A stretch of 64,000 bases of DNA from GCA-002733465 sp039969155 (GTDB taxonomy: Bacteria > Pseudomonadota > Gammaproteobacteria > Enterobacterales > Kangiellaceae), in assembly GCA_039969155.1 (NCBI GenBank), contig JBDVOJ010000119.1, positions 1 to 64,000 on the forward strand, written 5' to 3'. The translations under genes and the position numbers were made by a program. Of the stretch, positions 34,536 to 43,340 are shown piece after piece; the stretch's first letter is position 1, and each line of letters opens with the position of its first letter. The notes under the pieces were generated by a model. That model saw only the letters and a list, made by a program, of their open reading frames with translations, was not told the origin of the DNA and did no database searches.

Positions 34536-35144
34536 ATGAATGAAGAACGTTGGCAAAATCTAATGCAAGCAATGGGATTAAAACCATCGACAAGTTGCTT
34601 TAATGAGTTAGTGTCTGCCTATAACGAAAAACACCGTCATTATCATACTCAAAAGCATATTGAAGCGATGTTTAAGCATTTTGACAAGACAAAAAACCTA
34701 ACGAAGAACCCATTAGAAATGGAGCTTGCGATTTGGTTTCATGATGCTATCTACAAACCTTTTTCTTCTAGCAACGAGCTAGATAGTGCCAATTGGGCAA
34801 GCGATTTTCTTTTGGAGCAAAGTTACTCTCAAGATGGAATCGATCGAATCCACAAAATGATAATGAGTACCTTGCATAACGGCCAAGCAGAAGCTGCAGA
34901 TGAGCAACTGATTGTTGATATTGATCTCACAATTCTAGGAACAGCTGAATCTGTATACGATGAATTCGAACGCAATGTTAGGAAAGAATACAAATTGGTG
35001 CCGTGGCTTATTTATAAACGAAAGCGAAAGGAAATCCTTGAAGGCTTTTTACAGCAAGAAAATATTTATAAAACCAGCTTCTATCAAGAGCGTTTTGAAG
35101 ACCAAGCAAGAGTTAATTTGTCTCGAGCGATCCAAGCATTATAG
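34536..35144 (+). CDS. HD-superfamily metal-dependent phosphohydrolase
   Basis: A 202-residue cytoplasmic protein of the COG4339 type. Metal ligands of the HD fold are visible: HRHYHTQKHIEAM (His cluster), LAIWFHDAIYKPFSSSNELDSANWA (the HD pair) and an aspartate in LIVDIDLTILG. Length and the order HxxxHI...FHD...D fit the predicted metal-dependent HD phosphohydrolases, whose substrate is unknown. The Shine-Dalgarno is weak. No partner gene; the downstream 339 bases hold repeats. Confidence 0.88.
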   Translation: MNEERWQNLMQAMGLKPSTSCFNELVSAYNEKHRHYHTQKHIEAMFKHFDKTKNLTKNPLEMELAIWFHDAIYKPFSSSNELDSANWASDFLLEQSYSQDGIDRIHKMIMSTLHNGQAEAADEQLIVDIDLTILGTAESVYDEFERNVRKEYKLVPWLIYKRKRKEILEGFLQQENIYKTSFYQERFEDQARVNLSRAIQAL

Positions 35145-35189
35145 GAATTAGATAATAGATTGTGATTGTTATCTATTTCGAAGCTTCAA

Positions 35190-35404
35190 ATATTCCCAAA
35201 GCTCGTTGTCAGCCTGAAGACTGACCTACACAAGAACCGCTTATCCTAGTCTTTTCTCCGTGTCCTCTGTGGTGAATAGTGTTTTTCTTTTGGCTTCTTT
35301 GAATTTTCAGAATCCCCAAAGCTCAGCATCAGCCTGCAGGCAGACCTACACAAGAACCATTCAATATAGTTTTTCTCCGTGTCCTCCGTGCCTCCGTGGT
35401 GAAT
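35190..35404. repeat. tandem pair of roughly 90-base degenerate repeats
   Basis: Copy 1 (about 35190-35278) and copy 2 (about 35311-35404) share CCCAAAGCTC, CAGCCTG(A/C)(A/G)G, GACCTACACAAGAACC, TAGT(C)TTTTCTCCGTGTCCTC and (C/T)GTGGTGAAT in the same order, with a period near 120 bases. Neither contains a gene. They fill the gap between the HD and tag genes. A fragment of the same kind (ACCACGGAGG) is seen near 9392. Confidence 0.6.
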
Positions 35405-35411
35405 TCTTGCA

Positions 35412-35453
35412 TCTTGTATCTTGTGTCTTGTGTCTTGTGTCTTGTGTCTTGTA
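35412..35453. repeat. heptanucleotide tandem repeat (TCTTGTR x6)
   Basis: Six head-to-tail copies of TCTTGTG/TCTTGTA (units start at 35412, 35419, 35426, 35433, 35440 and 35447), followed by a TTTTTT run. Not in a coding region; 30 bases beyond the tag gene end. Such a repeat is likely to vary in copy number by slippage. Confidence 0.85.
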
Positions 35454-35483
35454 TTTTTTAAGCCCTAGCCTAAAACTCTCAAC

Positions 35484-36092
35484 CTACAAACTTGGTTTCT
35501 GGAATGCTTTCCTAAGCTTATCCGCTTTGGCCCGATGGCTACATTCCTTGGCATGATCATTCACTAAGCCCATGGCCTGCATAAAAGCGTAGGCAGTTGT
35601 TGGGCCGACAAATTTCCAACCTCGCTTTTTTAATGCTTTAGCTAGGGCTGTCGATTCCTCAGTAGTCGCCACTACTTCAAATGGGTTGCTGCGCTTTTTC
35701 TTTGGTTCAAATGACCAAAAGAAAGCGGCCAAACTACCAGTTTCTTCAATGAGCTCGATGGCTCGTTTAGCATTATTAATCGCTGACTCAATTTTTCCAC
35801 GATGCCGGATAATGCCTTCATCTTGCAATAAACGTAGAATGTCTTTTTCGGTAAACTTGGCTACTTTCTTATAATCGAAACCTTTAAAAGCTTTTCGAAA
35901 ATTCTCTCGCTTAGTTAGAATCGTTCTCCAGCTTAAGCCCGATTGGAAACTTTCCAAACAAATTTTTTCGAATAATCGAATATCATCATCCACGGGATAA
36001 CCCCATTCGTCATCATGATAATCAATGTATTGCTCGGTGGCCGAGCACCAGCCACATCGAGTCTTGCCATCTTCACCTTTAAATACTGACAT
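35484..36092 (-). CDS. tag: DNA-3-methyladenine glycosylase I
   Basis: A 202-residue base-excision repair enzyme that removes 3-methyladenine from DNA. The N-terminal CGWCSATEQYIDYHDDEWG, the SFQSGLSWRTILTKRENFR helix-hairpin-helix region, and the C-terminal GWKFVGPTTAYAFMQAMGLVNDHAKECSH are characteristic; the cysteine/histidine residues at both ends form the Tag zinc site. Its ATG overlaps the stop of the DUF3817 gene (TAATG at 36090-36094), so the two are translationally coupled. Confidence 0.95.
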   Translation of the reverse strand: MSVFKGEDGKTRCGWCSATEQYIDYHDDEWGYPVDDDIRLFEKICLESFQSGLSWRTILTKRENFRKAFKGFDYKKVAKFTEKDILRLLQDEGIIRHRGKIESAINNAKRAIELIEETGSLAAFFWSFEPKKKRSNPFEVVATTEESTALAKALKKRGWKFVGPTTAYAFMQAMGLVNDHAKECSHRAKADKLRKAFQKPSL

Positions 36093-36364
36093 TATGCTTG
36101 TTCCATTTTTTTAAAATATAATTCAACTGGGATAAATGCAAAAGGAATAATGGACGCAACAAAAAGCCCAAGCCATCCCGTTAAGGGCCACCCCTTCTTC
36201 CCAGCCAATACCAAAGAGAAAACTAAGTAGAGCATAAATAACACCCCATGAGTCATGCCTAAAACGTAAACGTATTCTCTTGAAATCAACTCTAAGGTCA
36301 CACTTAAAATCACTAAAAATGAAATTCCTTCCACTAGACTAACAATTCGAAAAATATTTAACAT
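36092..36364 (-). CDS. DUF3817 small membrane protein
   Basis: A 90-residue protein with three hydrophobic helices. The pattern FRIVSLVEGISFLVIL, MTHGVLFMLYLVFS and GWPLTGWLGLFVASIIPFAFI is that of DUF3817, small inner-membrane proteins of unknown function. It is the first gene of a two-gene unit with tag, which overlaps its stop codon. Two 22-base tandem repeats lie about 120 bases upstream. Confidence 0.88.
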   Translation of the reverse strand: MLNIFRIVSLVEGISFLVILSVTLELISREYVYVLGMTHGVLFMLYLVFSLVLAGKKGWPLTGWLGLFVASIIPFAFIPVELYFKKMEQA

Positions 36365-36681
36365 CTAAAATCCTGGTAAGTTAATGGCTAGAAGTGTGTT
36401 TGGTTCTAGCGTTTTAGCTTGCCGAGCTTTAAACCCGACGCCATAGGTTTAAGATTAAATCGAATAATCGATTTTGTCGAGACTATCATTTTATTAAAAC
36501 GAACCTATCATTTTTTAAAACGAGCTAATCTATTCAGCTAATCTTACATTTACGGGTTTGACTACCCATCAATTTTTTAGCATGGTGCACTTGATTTTAA
36601 AATGCAGCGCGGTCAGTATGTATCCTAAATAGGCAGCCTTTTTCTTAGGAAATGCTATTAACCTAAAAGACCCCCATCAAA
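36365..36681. other. 317-base divergent promoter region
   Basis: It separates DUF3817-tag from a serine hydrolase. The only structure seen is the tandem repeat at 36483-36526. The ACGGGTTTGACTACCC stretch near 36552 is a weak inverted repeat. No gene. Confidence 0.5.
36483..36526. promoter_or_regulatory. tandem 22-base direct repeat, possible regulator site
   Basis: CTATCATTTTATTAAAACGA (from 36483) is followed head-to-tail by CTATCATTTTTTAAAACGA (from 36505). The copies differ by one deletion and one or two substitutions. A 22-base period is about two helical turns, so two protein molecules would bind the same face. It lies in the divergent promoter region of DUF3817-tag and the serine hydrolase. 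Confidence 0.5.
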
Positions 36682-37734
36682 ATGAAATACACCTTTGTTA
36701 TTTTTTCCTTGTTCTGGTCAATATCTAGCTTTGCCGAAGTTGAGTTATTGCAAAGAGTATCAGCTAAAGAAGCAGGTTACTCTAGTGAGGCTCTCAAACA
36801 GCTAGAGCAGTACTTGGAAGACCATGGCTCAAGCAGCATGATCTTAATGTACGATGGAAAGGTATTCTTCGAATGGGGTAGTACCAATAAAAAACACACT
36901 GTTCATTCAATTAGAAAGGCGCTAATTAATTCTTTAATCGGGATCTACCATCAAAAAGGTCTTCTCCCTTTGGATAAATCCCTAAAGGGTTATGACGTAG
37001 AGGACATTTATCCTTTATCCAAGATAGAGCGCTCTGCAACATTGAGACATTTGCTGCAATCCCGTTCAGGCGTTTACCACCCAGCAGCCGCTGAGTCGCA
37101 AGGAATGAAGCAGTTACGACCAGAAAGGTATGCGCATGGCCCTGGTGAATATTATTATTACAACAATTGGGACTTCAATGTCGCTGGAGCAATTCTTGAG
37201 AAAGAAACAGGGAAGAGCATCTATGAACTTTTCTTAAAAGATATCGCTGAGCCGCTTGGTATGCAGTATAAGGGAAAATCTGTCTCTTTGGATGTATCAA
37301 CAGACCCAGCGATACCAACATCCGACGGGTTCTATCTTTATGAACCGAAACAATCCAAATTTCCAGCTTACCACTTTAGATTATCCGCAAGGGATTTGGC
37401 TTTGTACGGACAACTCTATTTAAACCGTGGAAAATGGAACGGAAAGCAAATAATTCCCGCAGAATGGATTGACCTGACGACACGTCCACATTCAATTTAT
37501 AACGAAAAATATGGATTGTCTTACGGCATGTTTTGGTACTCATTAGTACCATCAGAGAAAAGCGAGCATCCACCTTCCTTTTACCACACGGGCACAGGTG
37601 TACATATGTTAGGGATTTATCCTAAGCATAAATTGGTGATGGTTCACCGAGTAGATACGGAAAATGAATCGCAGTTTACAGGGAAAGATCTATACCCTTT
37701 GATTCAGTTAATGCACAAAGCACGATTGAATTAG
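36682..37734 (+). CDS. exported beta-lactamase-fold serine hydrolase
   Basis: A 350-residue protein with a short signal peptide (FVIFSLFWSISSFAE). It has the class C beta-lactamase/esterase layout: SIRK (Ser-x-x-Lys nucleophile) in HTVHSIRKALINSLIG, YYYNNWDFNVAG as the Tyr-x-Asn motif, LRHLLQSRSGV and HTGTGVHMLGIYP near the C-terminus in place of KTG. It may be an exported esterase, D-amino-acid peptidase or peptidoglycan-related hydrolase; the sequence does not decide. No strong Shine-Dalgarno. Confidence 0.87.
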   Translation: MKYTFVIFSLFWSISSFAEVELLQRVSAKEAGYSSEALKQLEQYLEDHGSSSMILMYDGKVFFEWGSTNKKHTVHSIRKALINSLIGIYHQKGLLPLDKSLKGYDVEDIYPLSKIERSATLRHLLQSRSGVYHPAAAESQGMKQLRPERYAHGPGEYYYYNNWDFNVAGAILEKETGKSIYELFLKDIAEPLGMQYKGKSVSLDVSTDPAIPTSDGFYLYEPKQSKFPAYHFRLSARDLALYGQLYLNRGKWNGKQIIPAEWIDLTTRPHSIYNEKYGLSYGMFWYSLVPSEKSEHPPSFYHTGTGVHMLGIYPKHKLVMVHRVDTENESQFTGKDLYPLIQLMHKARLN

Positions 37735-37803
37735 CCATATTCTTTGCGGCAACGACTCTCTAGAATCATTGTCTTGGTTATGTTTGCTTAACAACCCTAG
37801 GCT

Positions 37804-39528
37804 CTATTGATTCTGTACAATAAATGCTTTGACCTGCTTGTTTAATACAGACATCGGAACATTACCATTCTTTAGAATTATCTGATGAAAATCTTTAATA
37901 TTGAACTTGTCATCAAGCTTCTCTTCCATTAGCTTTCTCAAAGCAAAAATTTCCAATGCACCGGAATCATAAGCGGTCAATTGAGCAGGCATCGCAGCCA
38001 TTCGGTCTAACATGGTATCTGTGTCTCGAGTGAAAGCTGCTCCTGACTCTTTTAAGAATTCGGAAACCCTTTCATTGCTCCACCCCAACATATGCATTGC
38101 GGTGTCCGCCACCATGCCTCTAGCAGGCCAAGCGCGCCTTAGTATTTTGGTAGAATCATACTGATAAATCTCCGCTTCCTCTGAAAGAGCTTCAGCATAC
38201 CTAGCCCAACCTTCCGAATAGGCGGAGTTTGAAAAAACGCCTTCAATTTCATGAAATTTGGGTTGCTCTTGCACCAACGCTATTTGCATATGATGCCCAG
38301 GATAGCCTTCATGTACCGAAACCTTCTCTCCTGATGCGAAGTTTTCCTTTTTATAATCAGTCGGGTCATATCCAAATTTGGCTTTCCGTTCTGAGGTCCC
38401 AGAAATATAGTGCGCGCTTCGGCCCGTACCTCGCTGATATTCTGGAATAGCTTCCACCACCATTTCTATAGATGGTATTTTGTGAAAATAGTCCTTCATC
38501 TTTGATTTTGATCGTTTCACTACTGATTCAAAAAATCGATGCATGAATTCGGGGCTAGAAAACTTTTGTGTTGGGTCATTGCTGGCTTTATTAACGGCTT
38601 CAGAAAACGATTCAGCGGCATAGATGCTTTTGCCTAACTCGATCACTTCGGCCTTATTTCCATTGACAGTTTTTAAGCCTAGGTCGAAGACTTGCTGTGG
38701 AGTTCGTTTAAGCGTTGTGTAAGAGCGATATCTTGCCATATAACACTCTTTACCTTTTGGCAGCGCATGTAGACCTAATTCAGTTCGTGCTTTATCCATA
38801 TAAGAAGTCTTAAGAAAAGTAGAATAGCGCTTAATAGCTGGAATCAATTCTTTCTCCAAGAGAGCTTTGAATGCGATTTTAAAAGCGGCGTCATCAGTTC
38901 TGGTAGTTAATTTGAAAAATGGGTGTGATTCAATAGAAACTGAAGTTAGCCCTTCGAGTTGGTTGACTAACCGCTTTACCACCCGCTTGGGGGCTGAGTA
39001 GCCCTGTTTTAGGCCAAGAGTAAGATTGGAAATCTCTTGGTCATAAAAGCGCGCGGCATCTTGCCAGCGTTCAAGGGCATCTTCTCGATTCTGCTTAGTA
39101 CCTAATGGTTGCACATTAACTAAAAAATCAAGTAACGAGTGAGGTCCAAACATATGGCTTACATCCCACAGCTGAGATTTACACACTCTTAGTTCGACAT
39201 TGGTTTCTATACTTTCCTTAAATTTGGCATAAAAAACTTTCGCCTGTTCACTCTTTAGTTTGTTAATGTCGAATTGATTCAATGCATCGAGCAATTTATC
39301 TTCAATTTTTGCCACTACCGCAAAACTACCTGGAGTATTTTTAGCGAATAAATTGTGCCGTTCTAGTTCAATATCCTCAAAGTAAGCATATGGTTGTGAA
39401 TTGGCTAAGGTAACCTCCAGATACTTGTCTGCCAGCGCTTTTAGTTGAGAGACCTCGTCTTCCGCGAACGAATATATTGATGAAGTCAGGAAGACTAGTA
39501 GCGAAAGCGACATTAGAAATGATTTCAT
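37804..39528 (-). CDS. exported DUF885 metallopeptidase-like protein
   Basis: A 574-residue exported protein (signal peptide ending SIYSFAE). DUF885 proteins are a large family with a thermolysin-like zinc motif written HEGYPGHH, seen here near residue 415 (VHEGYPGHHMQIAL), with a downstream Glu in YSEGWARYAE serving as third ligand. The helical N-terminal domain and C-terminal LTAYDSGALEIFALRKLMEEKL complete the family pattern. Probably a periplasmic carboxypeptidase-like enzyme; substrate unknown. Single gene. Confidence 0.9.
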   Translation of the reverse strand: MKSFLMSLSLLVFLTSSIYSFAEDEVSQLKALADKYLEVTLANSQPYAYFEDIELERHNLFAKNTPGSFAVVAKIEDKLLDALNQFDINKLKSEQAKVFYAKFKESIETNVELRVCKSQLWDVSHMFGPHSLLDFLVNVQPLGTKQNREDALERWQDAARFYDQEISNLTLGLKQGYSAPKRVVKRLVNQLEGLTSVSIESHPFFKLTTRTDDAAFKIAFKALLEKELIPAIKRYSTFLKTSYMDKARTELGLHALPKGKECYMARYRSYTTLKRTPQQVFDLGLKTVNGNKAEVIELGKSIYAAESFSEAVNKASNDPTQKFSSPEFMHRFFESVVKRSKSKMKDYFHKIPSIEMVVEAIPEYQRGTGRSAHYISGTSERKAKFGYDPTDYKKENFASGEKVSVHEGYPGHHMQIALVQEQPKFHEIEGVFSNSAYSEGWARYAEALSEEAEIYQYDSTKILRRAWPARGMVADTAMHMLGWSNERVSEFLKESGAAFTRDTDTMLDRMAAMPAQLTAYDSGALEIFALRKLMEEKLDDKFNIKDFHQIILKNGNVPMSVLNKQVKAFIVQNQ

Positions 39529-39622
39529 ATTGGACTCTATTTATTGGCATCAATTAGTTTGATAATAACACTAAAAATAGGATGCTGAATATTGCTTTAG
39601 TGTAAAAAATGAAGGTGAAAAT

Positions 39623-40360
39623 TTAGTTGCATTCAACCTGTTTTTTATTTAGTTGATTTTGCCTTGATAAATCTAGAGCGTGATTAAACAGCCAAACCCC
39701 AATCGCAATTCTTACCAAAGGCTGTAGATAAGGATAAATCCACACATAACACCAATTGACAATTGGCGAAAGAAAAGTTATTCCCATGTAGTAGCGCAAG
39801 AATGACGCAAAGCTCAGTACACCGATAAAAATCAATGCAACGCCTATCCACTTGCCGAGAGCTAATTCTGAAATAAGCGCCAAACCGAATAAAAAACTAC
39901 CAACACCAAAACCGTAAATTACTAGAAAATATTTGCTATCGGAAATGCCACTTGCTCCCGTGATCAATGTTGAAAATATAGCTTTGGCTGATTCATCTTC
40001 CGCACTCAAAAATCCTGGTCTCCAAAACTGATTCAAGCCATCGATTAGCAAAGCTTGTTGACTCATTTCGGTATACGCCCAGACCATCAAGAAAAAACTT
40101 CCCGGAATAATATAGAGGGCTCGCTTTCGAAACAGTATGAGCGCGATACCGAAACTGGCAATAATGTTTACTTGAGGATGAATAAAAAGTATCCACAACT
40201 TACTCAAATACAAGGTATTCTGGTGAAGTTGAACGCTAGACTCAAAATCTGCGGCCTCTGGATTAGGAAGAAAAATTAACAATGCCGTAGTTATGGCACC
40301 TAGCAGCGAACATACTGCGGCGAACTTTTGGAATGCTATATGATGACTATTTTCGTGCAT
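39623..40360 (-). CDS. polytopic membrane protein of unknown function
   Basis: A 245-residue protein with six or seven hydrophobic helices (for example FAAVCSLLGAITTALLIFL, LWILFIHPQVNIIASFGIALI, FLVIYGFGVGSFLFGLALI, WIGVALIFIGVLSFASFL). There is no motif for transport or catalysis. It might belong to the DUF4386-like group of small membrane proteins, but I am not sure. Alone on the minus strand; the 274 bases to the next gene show nothing notable. Confidence 0.75.
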   Translation of the reverse strand: MHENSHHIAFQKFAAVCSLLGAITTALLIFLPNPEAADFESSVQLHQNTLYLSKLWILFIHPQVNIIASFGIALILFRKRALYIIPGSFFLMVWAYTEMSQQALLIDGLNQFWRPGFLSAEDESAKAIFSTLITGASGISDSKYFLVIYGFGVGSFLFGLALISELALGKWIGVALIFIGVLSFASFLRYYMGITFLSPIVNWCYVWIYPYLQPLVRIAIGVWLFNHALDLSRQNQLNKKQVECN

Positions 40361-40634
40361 TTCTCAATACCCTCGATGATCAAACGCAATAGAGAATAAA
40401 AATGTCTACACTTTATTCCAGTGGCTAAATTGCGTATACAAAAAATCGAGGTTAGTGGAGTTTTTGTTTTGAAGCAACAATTAGGTCACCTCAATATTAT
40501 TTAATTTTTGTTAGATAGATTAAAACGAAATTCAGAGTTAATGGTACATTTACATAACTTACCTAGCCGAACTTCATCTTCAAAAGGTACGCCGATATTA
40601 GTCAGTTCAAATTGACAAATCTGCGATTTAATCT

Positions 40635-41143
40635 CTACGACTGGATCACAATCGCTTGCTCTAGTTCTTTGCCCTTTGGCGCTTCAAAATACTGCTCCGT
40701 GTGTTCAAACATCGCGGGAGTAACTTCTAGAGAAAAAGTAATTCCTCGCTGTCGATTTCTTTCGAATACTCTTCCCCGTCCTTTTCCGCAGGCGCGGTAA
40801 TATAATGTAGTTGAAACCCAACGTTATATTGCCTCGCTTTTTCTCTTATCATATCTCTTTGCTCTTTATTCGCAGCCGCGCCATCTAGCACGATACTTGA
40901 ATCGATTTCTAATAGCTCTTGGCAAATCAACCAAATTTGACTACGACAACGTTGATACCTTTCAGTCGCCCATGCCCCAACGACCTGCATTGACTGTTCT
41001 AATAAGTCTTTTGGAGCTTCAGGAACAAATAACTTTGCGAGCCAGTCGTCTTCAGAAAATCGGACCGCTCGCTGTTCTTTCGCTAACTTAATAGCATAGG
41101 TTGTTTTTCCTGCACCGATAGGACCACAAACTAAATGAATCAT
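40635..41143 (-). pseudogene. P-loop kinase-like ATPase (AAA_33) with a frameshift
   Basis: The N-terminal 120 residues are intact: MIHLVCGPIGAGKTTYAIKLA is a Walker A motif, FSEDDWLAKLF and SSIVLDGAAANKEQRDMI follow the AAA_33/zeta-toxin-like kinase plan. The first frame then ends early in EKDGEEYSKEIDSEELLFL at 40727. One base is missing in this region: in the neighbouring frame the family's C-terminus continues as RVFERNRQRGITFSLEVTP and AMFEHTEQYFEAPKGKELEQ to a stop at 40635. A lost A in the A4 run at 40784-40787 would restore a 169-residue protein. Real decay or a sequencing error are both possible; no slippery sequence supports programmed frameshifting. Confidence 0.75.
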
Positions 41144-41188
41144 ATTTTAACCTTATCGAAATTGGACTTGGTACTTATACCAAATGGG

Positions 41189-41950
41189 TCAAAGTGATTT
41201 CAAAATTGCTTCACTTTCTTCGTCGGCAGGAAAAACCAACTCTATTCTCACTTCGGACATGGTGACATTAACCACTTTATCAAATCTCATCACTGTCGAC
41301 AGTGTTCTAACTTCTTGACCTTTGATCATTATCGTTGGGCACATTACCGAAGATTCAGCTATTAAAGGTAACTGGTCAAACTGCGCAGCATAGCCCTCAA
41401 GTTGCTTGATTAATGCAGGTATTTCGGGATGAGGATGGTGGAAAGCCTCGTGTTTTAACCCTTGCAAGGTTTGCTGCACTATATAGGCACGTTGCGATTC
41501 GGGAACCTCATGCGAAGGACTACACCACAAGTCAATGAGCTGACTGGGCTCCATACCTACCATTCCGGGAAATACTTTCTCTGCGGCTTGATTAGAATTT
41601 AGAAACCTTAATCCAGGACCAATAGCCCAAGCCGGAAAAGGGTCGTGCTTTTGTAATACTTGTTCGATCACTTTTTTAACCGGCTCCATTTCTTCATCAT
41701 TGAGAGATGCTTCTGTGAACAAAATAGGTAAGCCAGCGGCGATTAGCAATTCATTACTTTCTCGAGGCGTTAAATTCAGTGATTCTGAAAGTCTTAGTAT
41801 TACTTCTCTACCGGGTCTTGCTCTGCCAGTTTCTATAAAAGAAATATAGCGCGACGTAGATTCTGCGGAGTTCGCAAGTGCCAACTGCGACATCCCTCGG
41901 CGCTTACGATGTTGTCTTAAATGAATCCCGATATTACTTAACTCTTTCAT
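41189..41950 (-). CDS. XRE-family regulator with MmyB-like domain
   Basis: A 253-residue regulator. An XRE helix-turn-helix (residues 5-65: LRQHRKRRGMSQLALANSAE, STSRYISFIETGRARPGREVILRL) is joined to a C-terminal MmyB-type ligand-binding domain (PFPAWAIGPGLRFLNSNQAAEKVFPG). MmyB-like domains are thought to bind fatty acid-type ligands. It lies 21 bases after the SRPBCC gene on the same strand and just ahead of the frameshifted kinase, so these three may form one unit. Confidence 0.9.
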   Translation of the reverse strand: MKELSNIGIHLRQHRKRRGMSQLALANSAESTSRYISFIETGRARPGREVILRLSESLNLTPRESNELLIAAGLPILFTEASLNDEEMEPVKKVIEQVLQKHDPFPAWAIGPGLRFLNSNQAAEKVFPGMVGMEPSQLIDLWCSPSHEVPESQRAYIVQQTLQGLKHEAFHHPHPEIPALIKQLEGYAAQFDQLPLIAESSVMCPTIMIKGQEVRTLSTVMRFDKVVNVTMSEVRIELVFPADEESEAILKSL

Positions 41951-41971
41951 AGTGCCACATCTAAAGTTGCT

Positions 41972-42487
41972 TTATATTTGCGTTTCCGCAGCTTTTAAGT
42001 TTTCACTCCCTATCCGTGGATGAGGCTGTCCTTGCTCAATATAATGTGCTAACTCTTCAAAAACCACCTTTAAATCTCTTTTGATTAATATCGGAAAGAT
42101 CCAACTAATTGGAAACACCCACCGACTAATCTTAAGAGTCGCATGACTAGTAATTTTACAGGAATTATCACTAACCGGGTGGATACGCCATGCATTAGTG
42201 GCACTTTTAAAAATTCTCGGTAGCCCTTTATCGGCAATGTAGGTGAATTGGTAGCTATCTGGTTCAAATTCTATCAACCTCTCCTCAACTACAGATGCAG
42301 GAAAAGGGCCAACTGATTTGCTATGGCAAGTTCTAATTGCACCGACCCCAAGCTCTCCTCTCAAGCTAGTTGATTCCAGTACGGATGTCCATACCGCGGC
42401 ATTTCCGTAGTCTTCAGCGAGCACCTGCCATGCTCGCTTCGCCGAGGCTGCTACATTTATTTCTGTGATCATTTTCATTGAGTTCAT
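41972..42487 (-). CDS. SRPBCC (START-like) family protein
   Basis: A 171-residue protein with the START/Bet v1-like pattern: ITEINVAASAKRAWQVLAEDYGNAAVW at the N-terminus, RGELGVGAIRTCHSKS, and a central VVEERLIEFEPDSYQFTY. Proteins of this kind form a cavity for hydrophobic ligands; it lacks catalytic motifs. Start alternatives are 42487 and 42478 (M4). It lies directly upstream of an XRE-MmyB regulator, which may sense the same class of ligand; that is inference. Confidence 0.85.
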   Translation of the reverse strand: MNSMKMITEINVAASAKRAWQVLAEDYGNAAVWTSVLESTSLRGELGVGAIRTCHSKSVGPFPASVVEERLIEFEPDSYQFTYIADKGLPRIFKSATNAWRIHPVSDNSCKITSHATLKISRWVFPISWIFPILIKRDLKVVFEELAHYIEQGQPHPRIGSENLKAAETQI

Positions 42488-42588
42488 CTCTTTTTTCCAA
42501 TATCGAACTCATCATATTCTAAGGTCTTGCTTACCCTCAATTCCCAAATCGGGAATGGTTTGAGAAAAGCTGCTCTAAAGTCTTATCC

Positions 42589-43248
42589 TCAAATGCTTTC
42601 AAACACCCCGACTTGCTTAAACACTTTTCCCAATAATAGATGTTCGACGTTCAATTTAAACTCAAACCGACCATCACTGAGAGCCCTTTGTTCAACAATA
42701 GTCTTGCCTGGAGATAACCAATTAGGAATAGAAAATCTCTTGCCTGCAACCTCCAAGAAGAATTCTGTACTGGTAAACCTTAATGCTCCTTTTACTTCAG
42801 TGACATCCAACTTCATACCAAAACCACAACCGACCAATTCGACCAAACTCGCTTTGTTCTCTCCTTGTTTATTCTGAATGACTTTAGTAGAAGTCACTCG
42901 GTTTACCGGCTTGTTAGGAAAAGCGTAAAATCGATCCCAGGTCATACCTTTCAATGTTTCATTCGGATAAACTTTAACCATGATAGGCACATCAACTCCT
43001 GAATGTATTGCTAATGGAGTTCCAATTAGTCGACAAACCTGAGCGAAAGCTTTTCCTAAAAATGAAGAATACACCACTTTCATTACGCCTTGATAGGTGA
43101 CCGCTTGATGAACCTTACTTCCAAATCGTTGTTGAATATCGGGATGCAATCTTGACCAGGCTTTGTTCCCTAAAAGTTTTTGATAGTCGCTACCATTGTT
43201 CTCTTCAGCTAGGTTCCTGAGGGCTAATTTGGGTGGATTAATACTCAT
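42589..43248 (-). CDS. DUF4166 domain protein
   Basis: A 219-residue cytoplasmic protein. The pattern YQKLLGNKAWSRLHPDIQQRFG at the N-terminus, VPIMVKVYPN and the later FTSTEFFLEVAGKRFSIP is typical of DUF4166, found beside desaturases, sterol-like or NAD-dependent epimerase genes in various bacteria. Its upstream region (43341-43415) shares a 75-nt module with that of the desaturase operon, so the two units are probably co-regulated. Function is not established. Confidence 0.85.
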   Translation of the reverse strand: MSINPPKLALRNLAEENNGSDYQKLLGNKAWSRLHPDIQQRFGSKVHQAVTYQGVMKVVYSSFLGKAFAQVCRLIGTPLAIHSGVDVPIMVKVYPNETLKGMTWDRFYAFPNKPVNRVTSTKVIQNKQGENKASLVELVGCGFGMKLDVTEVKGALRFTSTEFFLEVAGKRFSIPNWLSPGKTIVEQRALSDGRFEFKLNVEHLLLGKVFKQVGVFESI

Positions 43249-43340
43249 AACTACTCTCCCTAATAGTCGATATTGCTTTAGTTTTTGGTTAGTTTCTTTA
43301 TCGACAGGGTGAGTTTACAAAAGCAATTAACTTAAAAACT

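Noticed and set aside
35260..35483. Plus-strand reading frame across the repeat block (SCVLCLVSCVLY-like)
   Set aside because: It is produced by the TCTTGTG repeat and is low complexity; not a gene.
40774..40800. Programmed -1 frameshift in the kinase gene
   Set aside because: The site GCGGAAAAGG does not form an X-XXY-YYZ slippery heptamer with good re-pairing, and no stem-loop follows clearly. Decay or a lost base is simpler.
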